DNA of 64,000 nucleotides from contig CBDFHF010000003.1 in assembly GCA_965247565.1 (NCBI GenBank), positions 186,001 to 250,000 on the forward strand, given 5' to 3'. The notes under the pieces were generated by a model. The model was not told the origin of the DNA. It made no database searches and saw only the letters and a program-made list of their open reading frames with translations. The position numbers and the translations under genes were made by a program. Source of the DNA: CBDFHF01 sp965247565 (lineage in GTDB: Bacteria > Pseudomonadota > Gammaproteobacteria > Methylococcales > Methylomonadaceae). Position 1 is the first letter of the stretch; every line of letters starts with the position of its first letter. Of the stretch, positions 1 to 9,300 are shown one piece after another.

Positions 1-474
1 GTCCATTTTAAATGGCGCATCCAGTGTGCAACGGTATAAACCGATGCCTTTTTCATGCAATTGTTTCAGCTCAAACCACGCTGACAGTTTTTCAGCAGAA
101 ACTGCTTTAAGATCAACGCCAAAAAACTCCAGTGCTTCAACGGCTATTTTGCCGACGCCTCTATCCGCGTTACCGTTAAGCGTTTGCAGATTAAACGACC
201 ACTCGTCGTCTGACGTACCAACGCCACGTGCAACAGAACTGCCGTGCTCCTGATATAAATCATCAACCCGTGTCCACAATTTAAAGCCATTTGCAAACTC
301 CACGCAGGCCAAATCATCCGCTTGCATGTCTTTCAATAAAACATCTTTGCTTATTTCGCCTCGCGCCGCACCCAGTCGGATCCGTCCTTTACATTGTAGT
401 TTTATGTCAGGATGTTGGTTGTCTGGTAAATGTTCAACATCCTCAATACCACGTATGCGTAATGTTTTGCTCAT
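1..474 (-). CDS. Unrecognised protein, 3' end outside the window
   Basis: An open frame reads leftward from ATG at 474 to the window edge without a stop (158 codons seen). The product starts MSKTLRIRGIEDVEHLPD and continues as a mixed soluble sequence with several Trp and Asp residues and no signal peptide or membrane segment. I do not recognise the family. It lies 84 nt downstream of dhaL on the same strand, so it may be the last gene of that operon. The plus-strand frames over this stretch are short and resemble no family I know, while this frame stays open throughout. I am fairly sure it is a gene and have no functional call. Confidence 0.7.
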   Translation of the reverse strand, partial: MSKTLRIRGIEDVEHLPDNQHPDIKLQCKGRIRLGAARGEISKDVLLKDMQADDLACVEFANGFKLWTRVDDLYQEHGSSVARGVGTSDDEWSFNLQTLNGNADRGVGKIAVEALEFFGVDLKAVSAEKLSAWFELKQLHEKGIGLYRCTLDAPFKMD

Positions 475-558
475 GACTTGGTTCCTTGCCAACAAAATTT
501 GGATGGTTAATACTGCCTTTTTAAATCTCCACGTTACCCAATGTATTACAAGCGGTAC

Positions 559-1185
559 TTATGCAAGTTGATCTGTAATAGCGCATATCATCAGTTGGGC
601 GGTTTTTGCGCCAGCATCGATATGCCCGATACTGCGCTCTCCCAAAAACGATGCTCGGCCTTTAGTGGCCTGCATATCCTGAGTTGCTTCCATCCCAATG
701 ATGGCGACCCGGCTGATTTCCGAAAAAATTTTGGACTGGGGCCAATTTTCTTTCGCCGCAGTTTGTAGGCTTGCCGCTACCGGTATGTAGACATCAAGCA
801 GGGTTTTTTCACCCGCTTCCGCTTTACCGCGACGTTTCACCGCGTCGACAGCTTGGCTAAAACTATCCGCAAAACCTTGCAAGTCCAAAGGCCGCTCTTT
901 GGCCGCTTTGCTTAAAGCCATAAATAATGTTCCGTATAAAGAACCTGATGCGCCACCGATGGCGCTCATTAGGGTCATGCCGATTTTTTGCCAAGCTGAA
1001 ACCCAATCTAGCTGACTTAATTCCGTACTTTGCGCGAGCAAGGCCTGAAGACCGCGCTGCAAGTTGGTGACATGATCGCCATCGCCAATAGCCTGATCAA
1101 GCTCTGTTACTTGCTGAGCATTTGTTTCGATTACTTGATTGATAGCTCCTAGTAACTGGGGCAATTGCGCTGGAGTAATAGACAT
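559..1185 (-). CDS. dhaL: DhaL-type subunit of dihydroxyacetone kinase
   Basis: This protein of about 208 residues matches the ADP/ATP-binding DhaL (DAK2) domain. Near residue 35 it has the GDGDH motif whose aspartates coordinate Mg-nucleotide, and further on the GGASGSLYGTLF glycine-rich segment typical of the family. Known DhaL partners DhaK, which binds dihydroxyacetone covalently, and passes phosphate from ATP or from a DhaM protein. No dhaK is visible; the neighbours are a small Cys-rich protein upstream and an unknown gene downstream. I chose ATG at 1185 because translation then begins MSITPAQL, at the family's usual length. An upstream start at 1221 would overlap the stop of the preceding gene. 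Confidence 0.85.
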   Translation of the reverse strand: MSITPAQLPQLLGAINQVIETNAQQVTELDQAIGDGDHVTNLQRGLQALLAQSTELSQLDWVSAWQKIGMTLMSAIGGASGSLYGTLFMALSKAAKERPLDLQGFADSFSQAVDAVKRRGKAEAGEKTLLDVYIPVAASLQTAAKENWPQSKIFSEISRVAIIGMEATQDMQATKGRASFLGERSIGHIDAGAKTAQLMICAITDQLA

Positions 1186-1220
1186 GGTGTTTTCCCGATA
1201 AGAGGGTCTCAAATCCAACA

Positions 1221-1430
1221 TTACGTCGGATTTTGCAGTTTTTTAAGCAAACTTTTACCGACAAAACCGGCAAAGTCTTCGACATTTTCATAATCTTGCT
1301 GCTGCGCAAAACCTACTAGAGCGGCAATCAGTTTTTTAGTTTCCGCAATCTCTTCATGTGTTCTCCCGCAGCCTTCGCAGTGCGTACCCATCTCTGTACA
1401 CTGCCCAGAAATACAAGGTTTAAATTTCAT
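1221..1430 (-). CDS. Small Cys-rich protein, DUF1289-like cysteine pattern
   Basis: A 69-residue protein whose N-terminal third holds five cysteines, with the pattern CISGQC then CEGCGRTHEEI. The CxGCGRTxxEI part resembles the small DUF1289 proteins, which probably bind a metal, but the full DUF1289 pattern is not present. The rest is a helical acidic tail. It ends 35 nt before the preferred dhaL start and is probably co-transcribed with it. Metal binding is inferred from the cysteines only; there is no assigned function. Confidence 0.7.
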   Translation of the reverse strand: MKFKPCISGQCTEMGTHCEGCGRTHEEIAETKKLIAALVGFAQQQDYENVEDFAGFVGKSLLKKLQNPT

Positions 1431-1619
1431 AACTCACCCCTTAACATTTTCTACACAGACTCCGCAGCGGTTAGCTGGTTTAAAATCTGCTCAGCTTTGA
1501 GGATAACGCGACAATAACATCTCTGTCCAGCGTCTTTACAAAATAGCGACTTGCCAACATTCTTGATCATAACCATAATCACAAAGCCACAGACATTCAA
1601 ACACGTCAAGGATTCTATT

Positions 1620-2546
1620 TTGCCCAATCATTGTGACAATCAGCCCGTCAAAGTCGATGTTCTTTGCATAGGCCACGCATGCTACGATCTAACTTTTTCA
1701 GTTTCTCACCATCCTAAAGCCGACGAAAAGATTTTTGCAAACCACCTGCTTGATGGTGGCGGAGGTCCCGCTGCCAATGCCGCGGTATGTGTTGCAAAAC
1801 TAGGTCTAACTTCAGCTTTCGCCGGTTATCTGGGTCAAGATTTTTACGGTGAAAAACATCTGCAAGAATTAATTGAATATGGCGTAAATACTCAGCTTAT
1901 CGTGCGCGGCAGATCCCCTACCCCACTTTCCACCGTCATTGTTAAACCGGATGGCAGTCGAGCTTTAATCAATTACAAAGGAGATACCATAGCCCTACCA
2001 GCAAACGCCATAGACTTTTCTACGATACAACCCAAAGTTATACTCATTGATGGACATGAGCCACATCTATCATTAGCGCTTTTGGAAAGTATCCATGACG
2101 CAGGAATCATCACTATCTTGGATGCCGGTTCAGTGCATAACGGCACTTTGGCGCTCATGGAAAAAGTTGATTGCTTAGCGTGCTCCGAAAAATTTGCTCG
2201 ACAATTGACTGGTGATGTCGAAACTGCTTTGCGGCAACTGGCCATGACTTCACCCGCAGTGATTATAACATTGGGGGAGCAAGGTTTAATTTGGCAACGT
2301 GGACAAGAGCGAGGTGCATTTCCGGCATTCGCTGTAAATGCTGTGGACAGCACCGGTGCGGGAGATGCGTTTCATGGCGCGTTAGCTGCTGCATTATCTA
2401 CCGGCGCTGATTGGCTAACAACACTTCGTTATGCCAGTGCCGCGGGTGCGTTGTGCTGTAGCAAAATGGGCGCACGTCAAGGTTTGCCTGAAAGGAATGA
2501 AATTAACGAGCTTATAAACTTTGGCTCAGAAACACCAAATAATTAG
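1620..2546 (+). CDS. PfkB-family carbohydrate kinase
   Basis: A ribokinase/PfkB-family sugar kinase of about 308 residues. The first PfkB signature is seen as DGGGGPAANAAVCVAKLG, and the second, holding the catalytic aspartate and anion hole, as DSTGAGDAFHGA. I chose TTG at 1620 because AAGGA lies at 1608-1612, seven bases upstream, and the protein then starts just before the first beta strand (VDVLCIGHACYDL). The longer frame from 1551 adds 23 residues that do not look like this family. Divergent from the dhaL group. The substrate cannot be told from sequence; fructose, ribokinase-type sugars and sulfofructose are all options. Confidence 0.85.
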   Translation: MPNHCDNQPVKVDVLCIGHACYDLTFSVSHHPKADEKIFANHLLDGGGGPAANAAVCVAKLGLTSAFAGYLGQDFYGEKHLQELIEYGVNTQLIVRGRSPTPLSTVIVKPDGSRALINYKGDTIALPANAIDFSTIQPKVILIDGHEPHLSLALLESIHDAGIITILDAGSVHNGTLALMEKVDCLACSEKFARQLTGDVETALRQLAMTSPAVIITLGEQGLIWQRGQERGAFPAFAVNAVDSTGAGDAFHGALAAALSTGADWLTTLRYASAAGALCCSKMGARQGLPERNEINELINFGSETPNN

Positions 2547-2924
2547 CTAATTACTGTTTGTCAAGCATTGGGCGAATATACCAAGAAGCGTTCTACCTCT
2601 AGTCGAAAATGAAAGAATAACGCATTGATTAAAATAGATCGTAACGCCAACATGCCCCCCGGCTAGACGCAAAAAACACAGCTCTCGAGTTTTAGTTAGA
2701 CTAAAACCTCAAATTGTCTGGTTAAAACAACAATCAAATTGAATCGGAATTAAGTGTCCTAAAAATAACCCGCCAGTTGTAATTATTTCAAATTACAGAT
2801 CTAATCACATCAAAAATGAAATTGATTATGTACTAATAACAACCTAATCATGTCTTGCTAGTACTTGATACTATTTGATAGTATGAAATCCCGCAAATCA
2901 GATAAACTTTTTAAGAGGTGTACA
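2547..2924. other. Intergenic region upstream of PEP-CTERM gene
   Basis: AT-rich stretch without a convincing gene. It holds one small perfect inverted repeat, listed separately, and the leader of the PEP-CTERM gene with AAGAGG at 2913-2918. I looked for a GEMM-type riboswitch like the one before the second PEP-CTERM gene and did not find one. Confidence 0.6.
2689..2707. repeat. Perfect 8-bp inverted repeat
   Basis: GTTTTAGT (2689-2696), spacer TAG, ACTAAAAC (2700-2707). There is no T-tract after it, so it is more likely an operator-type palindrome than a terminator. It lies about 220 bases before the start of the PEP-CTERM gene. Function unknown. Confidence 0.4.
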
Positions 2925-3416
2925 ATGAAAATCATGAAAACTTTAGCAATTAGTGCTATGTTGGCTATGCCGATGCTAGCGAGTGCAACCACTATTACGT
3001 CGGGCGAATTAGGTCTCGGCTCTACATTATCAGGGAGTGGCTACGATGCATTAGGAAATGGGGGATCTTTTGTAATTGTTAATCAGATGGATGTACTCAA
3101 CGATATATGGACTATTTCTGTTGACCCTGGCTATACAGCTGAAATTGCTTTTCAAAATAACCCTTTATCAGTACAAGGCTTCAAAATCTGGGACATTGAT
3201 AATTTTACAATACTATCCCCATCAGAAATCCTAACTGGTTTGACGGGAGTTCGTTCCTTTTTTGTAACGGGTAAAGCTAGTGGAATATCCGGTGGCGCTT
3301 ACTCTGTAGGTACAATTGTCTCTGCAGTTCCTGTACCGGCAGCAGCTTGGTTGATGCTTTCAGGATTAATAGGTTCATTAGCCCTTGGTAGATCCAAAGA
3401 TCAAGTGGAAGCATAA
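2925..3416 (+). CDS. PEP-CTERM sorting-domain protein (VPxPAAAWL type)
   Basis: A secreted protein of about 163 residues. It has a signal peptide (MKIMKTLAISAMLAMPM, cleavage near ASA), a Gly/Ser/Thr-rich body without a known domain, and a C-terminal sorting signal: VPVPAAAWLM, a hydrophobic segment, then a basic cluster. This is the VPLPAAAWL variant of PEP-CTERM. Known biology: exosortase cleaves such signals and the product is exported to the surface or matrix. ATG at 2925 follows AAGAGG at 2913-2918. An upstream in-frame start at 2865 would put about 20 charged residues before the signal peptide and is unlikely. A strong terminator follows. Confidence 0.85.
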   Translation: MKIMKTLAISAMLAMPMLASATTITSGELGLGSTLSGSGYDALGNGGSFVIVNQMDVLNDIWTISVDPGYTAEIAFQNNPLSVQGFKIWDIDNFTILSPSEILTGLTGVRSFFVTGKASGISGGAYSVGTIVSAVPVPAAAWLMLSGLIGSLALGRSKDQVEA

Positions 3417-3441
3417 GGTACCGACAGTAGCATTGTTTTTG

Positions 3442-3468
3442 AAAGGGCTTTGCAAAAAGCCCTTTTTT
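3442..3468 (+). terminator. Rho-independent terminator of PEP-CTERM gene
   Basis: Ten-base stem AAAGGGCTTT (3442-3451) with AAAGCCCTTT (3456-3465), loop GCAA, running into a T-tract to 3468. Confidence 0.9.
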
Positions 3469-3636
3469 ATTTATAGCAATCAACGGAGTTAACTCGACAA
3501 ATATACGCAAACATTGAATAAACCTCTGCTGTTGACTTGCCCCACCTTAGTAAATATGATTTCCCCGCCTTGCACCTATTTCCTCACTTCGCCAATTCAT
3601 CTAGCTTTATAAACTCTTCTTTTTGGAACAAGAAAA

Positions 3637-4347
3637 ATGCCGCAATCAATTAAAAGAATTAAAACTGTCGTATTAGCGTTTTTACTAACTAGCGCTGGCG
3701 TTGCCTTAGCATTTGACATCCCACCGCCACCGCCACCGCTCTACGAAGGATTGATCATCCCACTTTATTATGGCACTTCCAATATCGACGGTGGCACTAC
3801 TGGTAAGATTTCAGAAACACCCGCCACTAAAGAAACCAAAAAAACCACTCTAGCTCCACCTGCTACCGGCAATAAACCCAAGGGTCCAAAAAAGTTAGCA
3901 GCAAGTTTCCCAAAACCACAACGCAAAGAAATTGAAAAAGTATTTTCGTTATCTCTTAAGACTTATCAGAAACTGGAAAAGCAATTGAAAATCCCTAAAA
4001 ATGATGTCGCCGGATCCGTGGCTGCTTATATCGCTGGGAACTATATGGCTTACCATGATACTGATGTTCCGGACCAAACTTTTGTAACGTTAGTTAACCA
4101 GATGCGCAGCCTGCTTGTTGATATTTCCGCGTTTAAAAAAGCCAAAAAATCAGTGAAGCGGGATCTTTATGAGCAGTTAGCGATTAGCGGTACTTTTATG
4201 GTGCTGGCTAACCTGGAATTAAAACAACAACCAAACCAGACCCTACTGAATAATCTTAGGTTGACAGCCAAAGGGAATATTGAAAAATTTCTTGATGTTA
4301 GCGTCGACCGTGTTGACATTACTGACGAAGGACTCTTCATACGTTAG
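3637..4347 (+). CDS. Exported protein with Pro-rich N-terminus (possible DUF6683)
   Basis: A 236-residue protein with an N-terminal signal peptide (about residues 1-26, cleavage near ALA) followed by a run of six prolines and a low-complexity Thr/Pro/Lys linker up to about residue 90. The rest is a helical domain with conserved-looking segments such as AGSVAAYIAGNYMAY and FMVLANLEL. It reminds me of the DUF6683 family, but I cannot confirm that. The gene stands alone and is convergent with the dodecin gene, sharing the intergenic terminator. Role unknown, probably periplasmic. Confidence 0.7.
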   Translation: MPQSIKRIKTVVLAFLLTSAGVALAFDIPPPPPPLYEGLIIPLYYGTSNIDGGTTGKISETPATKETKKTTLAPPATGNKPKGPKKLAASFPKPQRKEIEKVFSLSLKTYQKLEKQLKIPKNDVAGSVAAYIAGNYMAYHDTDVPDQTFVTLVNQMRSLLVDISAFKKAKKSVKRDLYEQLAISGTFMVLANLELKQQPNQTLLNNLRLTAKGNIEKFLDVSVDRVDITDEGLFIR

Positions 4348-4369
4348 CATCCGTGTCAATGTAATCTAG

Positions 4370-4391
4370 GCGGGAGCAATCCCGCTTTATT
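4370..4391. terminator. Terminator between convergent genes
   Basis: GCGGGA (4370-4375), loop GCAA, TCCCGC (4380-4385), then TTTATTTT on the plus strand. It ends the exported-protein gene; the stem is short but GC-rich. Confidence 0.75.
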
Positions 4392-4601
4392 TTACTCGGA
4401 TAAGGAAAAACCGATCTTAATCGTAACCTGCCAATGTGCCACTTTGCCATTTTCAATGTGGCCCCGGGTTTCTACTACTTCAAACCAGCGCATATTTTTA
4501 ATCGTTTTTGAGGCGGTGTTGACGGCGTTTTCGATAGCCGACTGGATGCTCTCTGAAGATGAACCAGTGAGTTCAATTTTTTTATAAGTATGGTCAGACA
4601 T
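4392..4601 (-). CDS. Dodecin family flavin-binding protein
   Basis: A 69-residue protein with the dodecin layout: YKKIELTGSSSESIQSAIENAV at the start, then the KTIKNMRWFEVVETRG segment whose Trp stacks on the flavin, and IENGKVAHWQVTIKIGF at the end. Dodecins form dodecamers that store or buffer riboflavin, FMN or FAD. The start overlaps the end of murU by 8 bases. Length and motifs are typical of the family. Confidence 0.95.
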   Translation of the reverse strand: MSDHTYKKIELTGSSSESIQSAIENAVNTASKTIKNMRWFEVVETRGHIENGKVAHWQVTIKIGFSLSE

Positions 4602-5277
4602 GATTTACTCCTTGTTGAGTGTAATAGGTATCAAGTTCTTGTAAACGCTCTTGCGTGCCAATATCCATCCAGAAACCATCGTGTTTTTGGCCGGTTAACA
4701 GACCTTCGCCAATAGCTTGGTTAAATAACGGCCGTAATTTGAGGATATCTGCTTTGATATCTTGAAATAATTCCGGACGATACAAGCCGATCCCGCTGAA
4801 GGTGAATTTCTCTGAGCCGTCTAAAGTAACTAAACCATTACTTTGCAAAGCAAAATCTCCTTCCGAGTGATGCTCCGGATTATCAACAAACACCAAATGT
4901 GCTAAGCCTACTGTTACATTATGTAACTCAGCAAACGGAAAATCCGTCGCAATATCGCCATTGACCACCAAAAAAGCGTCATCTCCCAAAAAGGGTAATG
5001 CCTTGATGATGCCGCCGGCAGTTTCCAATGCTTGCGCACCTTCCGATGAATAGCTAATGTTAGCGCCTAGTTGCCAACCATTACCGAACCTTTCTTCAAT
5101 CTGAAAACCAAGATGAGCGTGATTAATGACAATATCAGTAAATCCGGCCGCGACCAACTGATTAATAGTACGCTCTATAATGGGTTTTCCACCGGCAAGC
5201 AATAATGGTTTGGGCGTGTGATCGGTGAGAGGTCGCATTCTCTCGCCGCGTCCAGCAGCTAATATCATGGCTTTCAT
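4594..5277 (-). CDS. murU: N-acetylmuramate-1-phosphate uridylyltransferase MurU
   Basis: A 227-residue nucleotidyltransferase with the N-terminal signature AAGRGERMRPLTDHTPKPLL (GxGxRxxPxT plus PK), a metal-site VNGDI near residue 105 and FWMDIGT near the C-terminus. In Pseudomonas, MurU makes UDP-MurNAc from MurNAc-1-P in a peptidoglycan recycling route that bypasses de novo UDP-MurNAc synthesis. The upstream gene amgK overlaps it by 4 bases (ATGA), which supports the pathway call over a generic sugar-phosphate nucleotidyltransferase. Confidence 0.92.
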   Translation of the reverse strand: MKAMILAAGRGERMRPLTDHTPKPLLLAGGKPIIERTINQLVAAGFTDIVINHAHLGFQIEERFGNGWQLGANISYSSEGAQALETAGGIIKALPFLGDDAFLVVNGDIATDFPFAELHNVTVGLAHLVFVDNPEHHSEGDFALQSNGLVTLDGSEKFTFSGIGLYRPELFQDIKADILKLRPLFNQAIGEGLLTGQKHDGFWMDIGTQERLQELDTYYTQQGVNHV

Positions 5278-6269
5278 ACAGTTAACATCGCCTTTGATAA
5301 AACATGGTCAGTTAAATACTGGTTAAATTCTGAAAGCTCGGGGTATGTCGCACAAACCGAGGTGACGTAATCCAAGGTACGCGGAATGTCATTAAGATAG
5401 CCGGATTTACCATCTCGCAAATGTAACCGTGAAAAAATGCCAATGGCTTTTAAGTGTCGCTGCAAACCCATTAAATCAAACCAGCGAGTAAATTGTTGCA
5501 GACTGCTATCAATCCTACCGTCTTGCTGTAGCTGCTTAAAATAACCGCCCAACCAATTGGTGATCTGAACTTGCGGCCAAGATACATAACAATCTCTCAA
5601 TAGCGATACTAGGTCATAAGTGATGGGACCAATAACTGCGTCCTGAAAATCGATAACCCCAAGAGATCCGCCGTTTAGCACCATAAGATTACGGGAATGA
5701 TAATCCCGATGCACACAGACTTTCGGCTGCTCCAGTGCTGAGGTTATCAGCAATTGACTGACGGGCTCCCAGATGTCAGCTGGAATATCAATATCCAGTG
5801 ACTGACCTAAAAACCATTCGGCAAATATGCCCAGTTCCCGTCGCAATAAGACCTCATCGTAATGAGGTAAATCACTCTTGACCAAACTAGTGTTACTTTG
5901 CAACGTAAGCAAGCTGCTCAATGCCGCTTGATAAAGTGAATGCGCAGAATCAGCATTGAGTTGATCCAAAAAGCACTGCGAACCAAAATCATCCAGCAGC
6001 AAAAAACCATCACTCACGTTTTGTTGATGGATACTAGGCACATTGACTTTTGCCTCCTTAAATAGGCTAGCAACTTTGATAAATGCAGCAATATTTTCCT
6101 TTTCTGGCGGCGCGTCCATGACGATAAAGGTTTGTTCGGCAACTGTCACTCTAAAATAACGGCGAAAACTGGCATCGCTGGACGCGGATTCGCAAAGATC
6201 GATTTGGAGAAGCAGGTCATTCTCTAGCCAATCGAACATGGATAATGTTCTTAAATCTTCAGGTATCAT
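5274..6269 (-). CDS. amgK: N-acetylmuramate/N-acetylglucosamine kinase AmgK
   Basis: A 331-residue aminoglycoside-phosphotransferase-fold kinase. The catalytic loop HRDYHSRNLM and the metal-binding IDFQDAV are both present. AmgK phosphorylates the anomeric carbon of MurNAc (and GlcNAc), and MurU then adds the uridylyl group; the 4-base overlap with murU makes this role likely. Translation could instead start at the internal Met 11 (6239); neither start has a strong ribosome site. It diverges from lptD, with about 100 bases between them holding both promoters. Confidence 0.9.
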   Translation of the reverse strand: MIPEDLRTLSMFDWLENDLLLQIDLCESASSDASFRRYFRVTVAEQTFIVMDAPPEKENIAAFIKVASLFKEAKVNVPSIHQQNVSDGFLLLDDFGSQCFLDQLNADSAHSLYQAALSSLLTLQSNTSLVKSDLPHYDEVLLRRELGIFAEWFLGQSLDIDIPADIWEPVSQLLITSALEQPKVCVHRDYHSRNLMVLNGGSLGVIDFQDAVIGPITYDLVSLLRDCYVSWPQVQITNWLGGYFKQLQQDGRIDSSLQQFTRWFDLMGLQRHLKAIGIFSRLHLRDGKSGYLNDIPRTLDYVTSVCATYPELSEFNQYLTDHVLSKAMLTV

Positions 6270-6372
6270 GATATGTCGGTAGATTAGTATAATGCTGCGC
6301 AGTTAAGGTAAAATGCGCCTCCGGCATTTTATTCGATTTACGATTCATTAAGCTACTAAACTTACCCAATCT

Positions 6373-9300
6373 ATGTATCGCCGTCTACTTCCTTATTTTT
6401 TACTCTCAATCTACACATCTACAAGCTCCGCTAATGATGCCGCCTGGAACTGTGAGCAAAGTAAAGATAACAAAGAATGGGTGTGTTCTGGTGATAATAA
6501 ACCCGTCGACAATGCGCCTAAATCTGCACCAACTGAGTCTGAGCCGGTAACGCAAACTCAGCCGGCAACTGCCAAATCTATTATCAAAAAAGAACAACCG
6601 GCAATTACTCAACCCTTAAATGCAAAACCTGCAGTCGTCGCTACGCCGATTGATAGTAAATCAACAAAAGCCGAGGACACGACCAAAACAACCGCAAAGC
6701 CAGAAAATCCCGAACCCTTACCCACGACGCAAAGCATCCCGGCTACACTTGAGCAACCAGCTAAACCACAAGTCCGCTCAGATACGGAATCTAAACCGAG
6801 TGAGACTGACGCGCAAGAACCTGAAATCTCGGAAGCGGAAGCCCGCACAAATCCCTCAACAGGAAAAGCTTCACCATTTTCCTCATCGCAAAACAACCGC
6901 GCAGGCTGGGCTTGCGGTGCTAGTGATAAGAGTGAAGGCTGGGATTGTAATTTGGTAGGCACTGATCCTAAAGGTCAAGCAAAAGCCGTGACGATTGAGC
7001 CCTCGTCTCTTAGATTACTAACGCCCGCCTTCGACCGCAAACAAGAGCAAACCTTCAACACATTGGTATCGCAATTACAATACGACCCATGGGAAAAATG
7101 TAGCGTATCAAGCAGCCCGGCACCCAAATTTGTACCGAGAAAACACCTGCGGGAAAGCACACCTCTAGATGTTAAATCTGACTACTCCGAAGTATTTGAT
7201 AACGAAGTCAGCAGCTATTTTGGTAATGTTGAGATGAACCGTGCCGATCAGCGCTCAATATCCAATATGGCCAATTACGATTCCGTCTCAGAAACCCTCG
7301 GATTACAGGGCAGCGTTTATTACAGCGAGGATGAGTTGGCTTTGTACAGTGAATCTGCCTTAATCAAGCTAGCCGAAGACCAATCCAAGATGAGGGATGT
7401 GTTATTTATATCCCCCAACTTTCCGTTTAGAGGCCGGGCCTCCGCTGTTTATAGAGAAAATAAGGCGCTGTCTCGATACAAGGATGCCGCTTATACTAGC
7501 TGTAAACCCGGCAATCAGGATTGGATAGTACATGCTTCCGAACTAAAAATGAACAAAGATACCGGCAAAGGCGCAGCAAAAAATGCCTGGATTGAATTCA
7601 AAGGCGTGCCCGTGTTTTATTCACCTTACTTATCATTTCCTATCGATGATAGACGCATAACGGGTTTTCTGGCACCTTCGTTCGGCAATACCCAACGGAA
7701 TGGTTTCGATTTTTCAATACCTTTTTATTGGAATATTGCCCCCAATTTTGACGCCACATTCAAACCCCGCTACCTGAGTGAAAGGGGTATAGTTCTCGGT
7801 GGGGCGTTCCGATATTTAACTGAGAATATCAGAGGCAAGCTAGGTGTTGAATATTTACCTGTCGATGAAAAAAAATACGATAACAGTTATAGGAATAATA
7901 ATTCCATAAACCCGCATTTTGACAAAGCGCGCTATTTGGCATCGTTTGGCAATTTTATTCAATTTTCCCCAAATATCACCTCGAACATAGACGCAAATTA
8001 CCGCTCCGATGTTGATTACTTTTATGATTTGGGAAGTGCAATAAGCCGCCCCTACAATAGTTTCTTAAGAAGTTCTGGAGATATTGCTTACAGAGCAGAT
8101 GGAGTCTCTCTGATTGGCCGCGCTGAAAGCTACCAATCAGTAGATAGGGCTTTAGATTTAGCAACCGGCGGCATATTGCTTCCGTACAAACGTCTGCCGC
8201 AGGTAAATTTAAATTTAAACCGTTCGTTTAGATCATACTTGCCTCTCAATACAACAATGGATGGTGAATATGTTTATTTTCAGCATGATAAGAAAGTTAC
8301 TGGTCAACGCTTTGATTTAAAACCGTCAATAAGCTTTCCAATACAAACAGCCAGTGCTTTTTTAACGCCAAAATTTTCATTCCAATACACCGAGTATGTT
8401 CTAGGTAACCAGCCAGATGGCTCCGGGCCCTTACGTATCGAATACTGGGGGAAAAACGAAAATAACTGGGTAAAACGTGGAACAGACAACATTAGCAGAA
8501 CCTTACCCACATTCTCTGCGGATGCAGGACTGTTTTTAGAGAGAGATCTAGCAATCGGCGGCAATAACTTCAAGCATACGCTTGAGCCCAGGTTGTTTTA
8601 TTTGTACATTCCTAAAGTAAATCAGGACGAAATTCCTTCATTTGATACCGCGTATAACGATTTTAACTTTAGCAGTATGTTTCGGGAAAATCGATTTAGC
8701 GGCACCGATAGAATCGGTGATGCTAATCAAATTACCTTAGCCTTAACTTCGCGGCTGATAGATAAAATGGGACAAGATCGGATAAAAATGAGCCTGGGCA
8801 GTATATTTTACCTGAGTGACAGGGACGTTTCTTTGCCTTTAGCTGTGCCTGACTATTCTCAGAACAAAGATAAATATGGCCGTTACCCGGCCACATCCAG
8901 TTACATACCGGAAACTAACAGTTTTTCTAATATTGTCGGCGAATTAAGCACCCAATTGAACGATCACATCTCAATTGATAGCAGCCTGCAATGGACACCG
9001 CCTCGCAACGAAATTATTAGAGGAAAAAAAGAAACTTGGGACGACGGCATATCCCGAGCCGACATAACTTTACACGTTAAAAATCGGCCGGGTGAAGTCA
9101 TTAATTTAGGTTATCGATACAGAAAGAACACATTCATTCCGGATCGATTCAACGATGATCTGGGCAGGTTGAACGATATTATCATGACTGATGTGTCATT
9201 TAGCTGGCCGATTTATAACAACTGGTCAGCTGTAGGTCGTTGGCAGTATTCTTGGCTATACAATTCGACTCAAGATGGTTTTTTGGGCATCGAGAAGGAG

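Noticed and set aside
2600..2760. Second GEMM riboswitch before the first PEP-CTERM gene
   Set aside because: A GACGCAAA-like string occurs, but the flanking stems of the class are missing.
6609..6962. Overlapping frames on both strands within the lptD linker
   Set aside because: They mirror the low-complexity Pro/Thr/Glu codons of lptD; no independent support.
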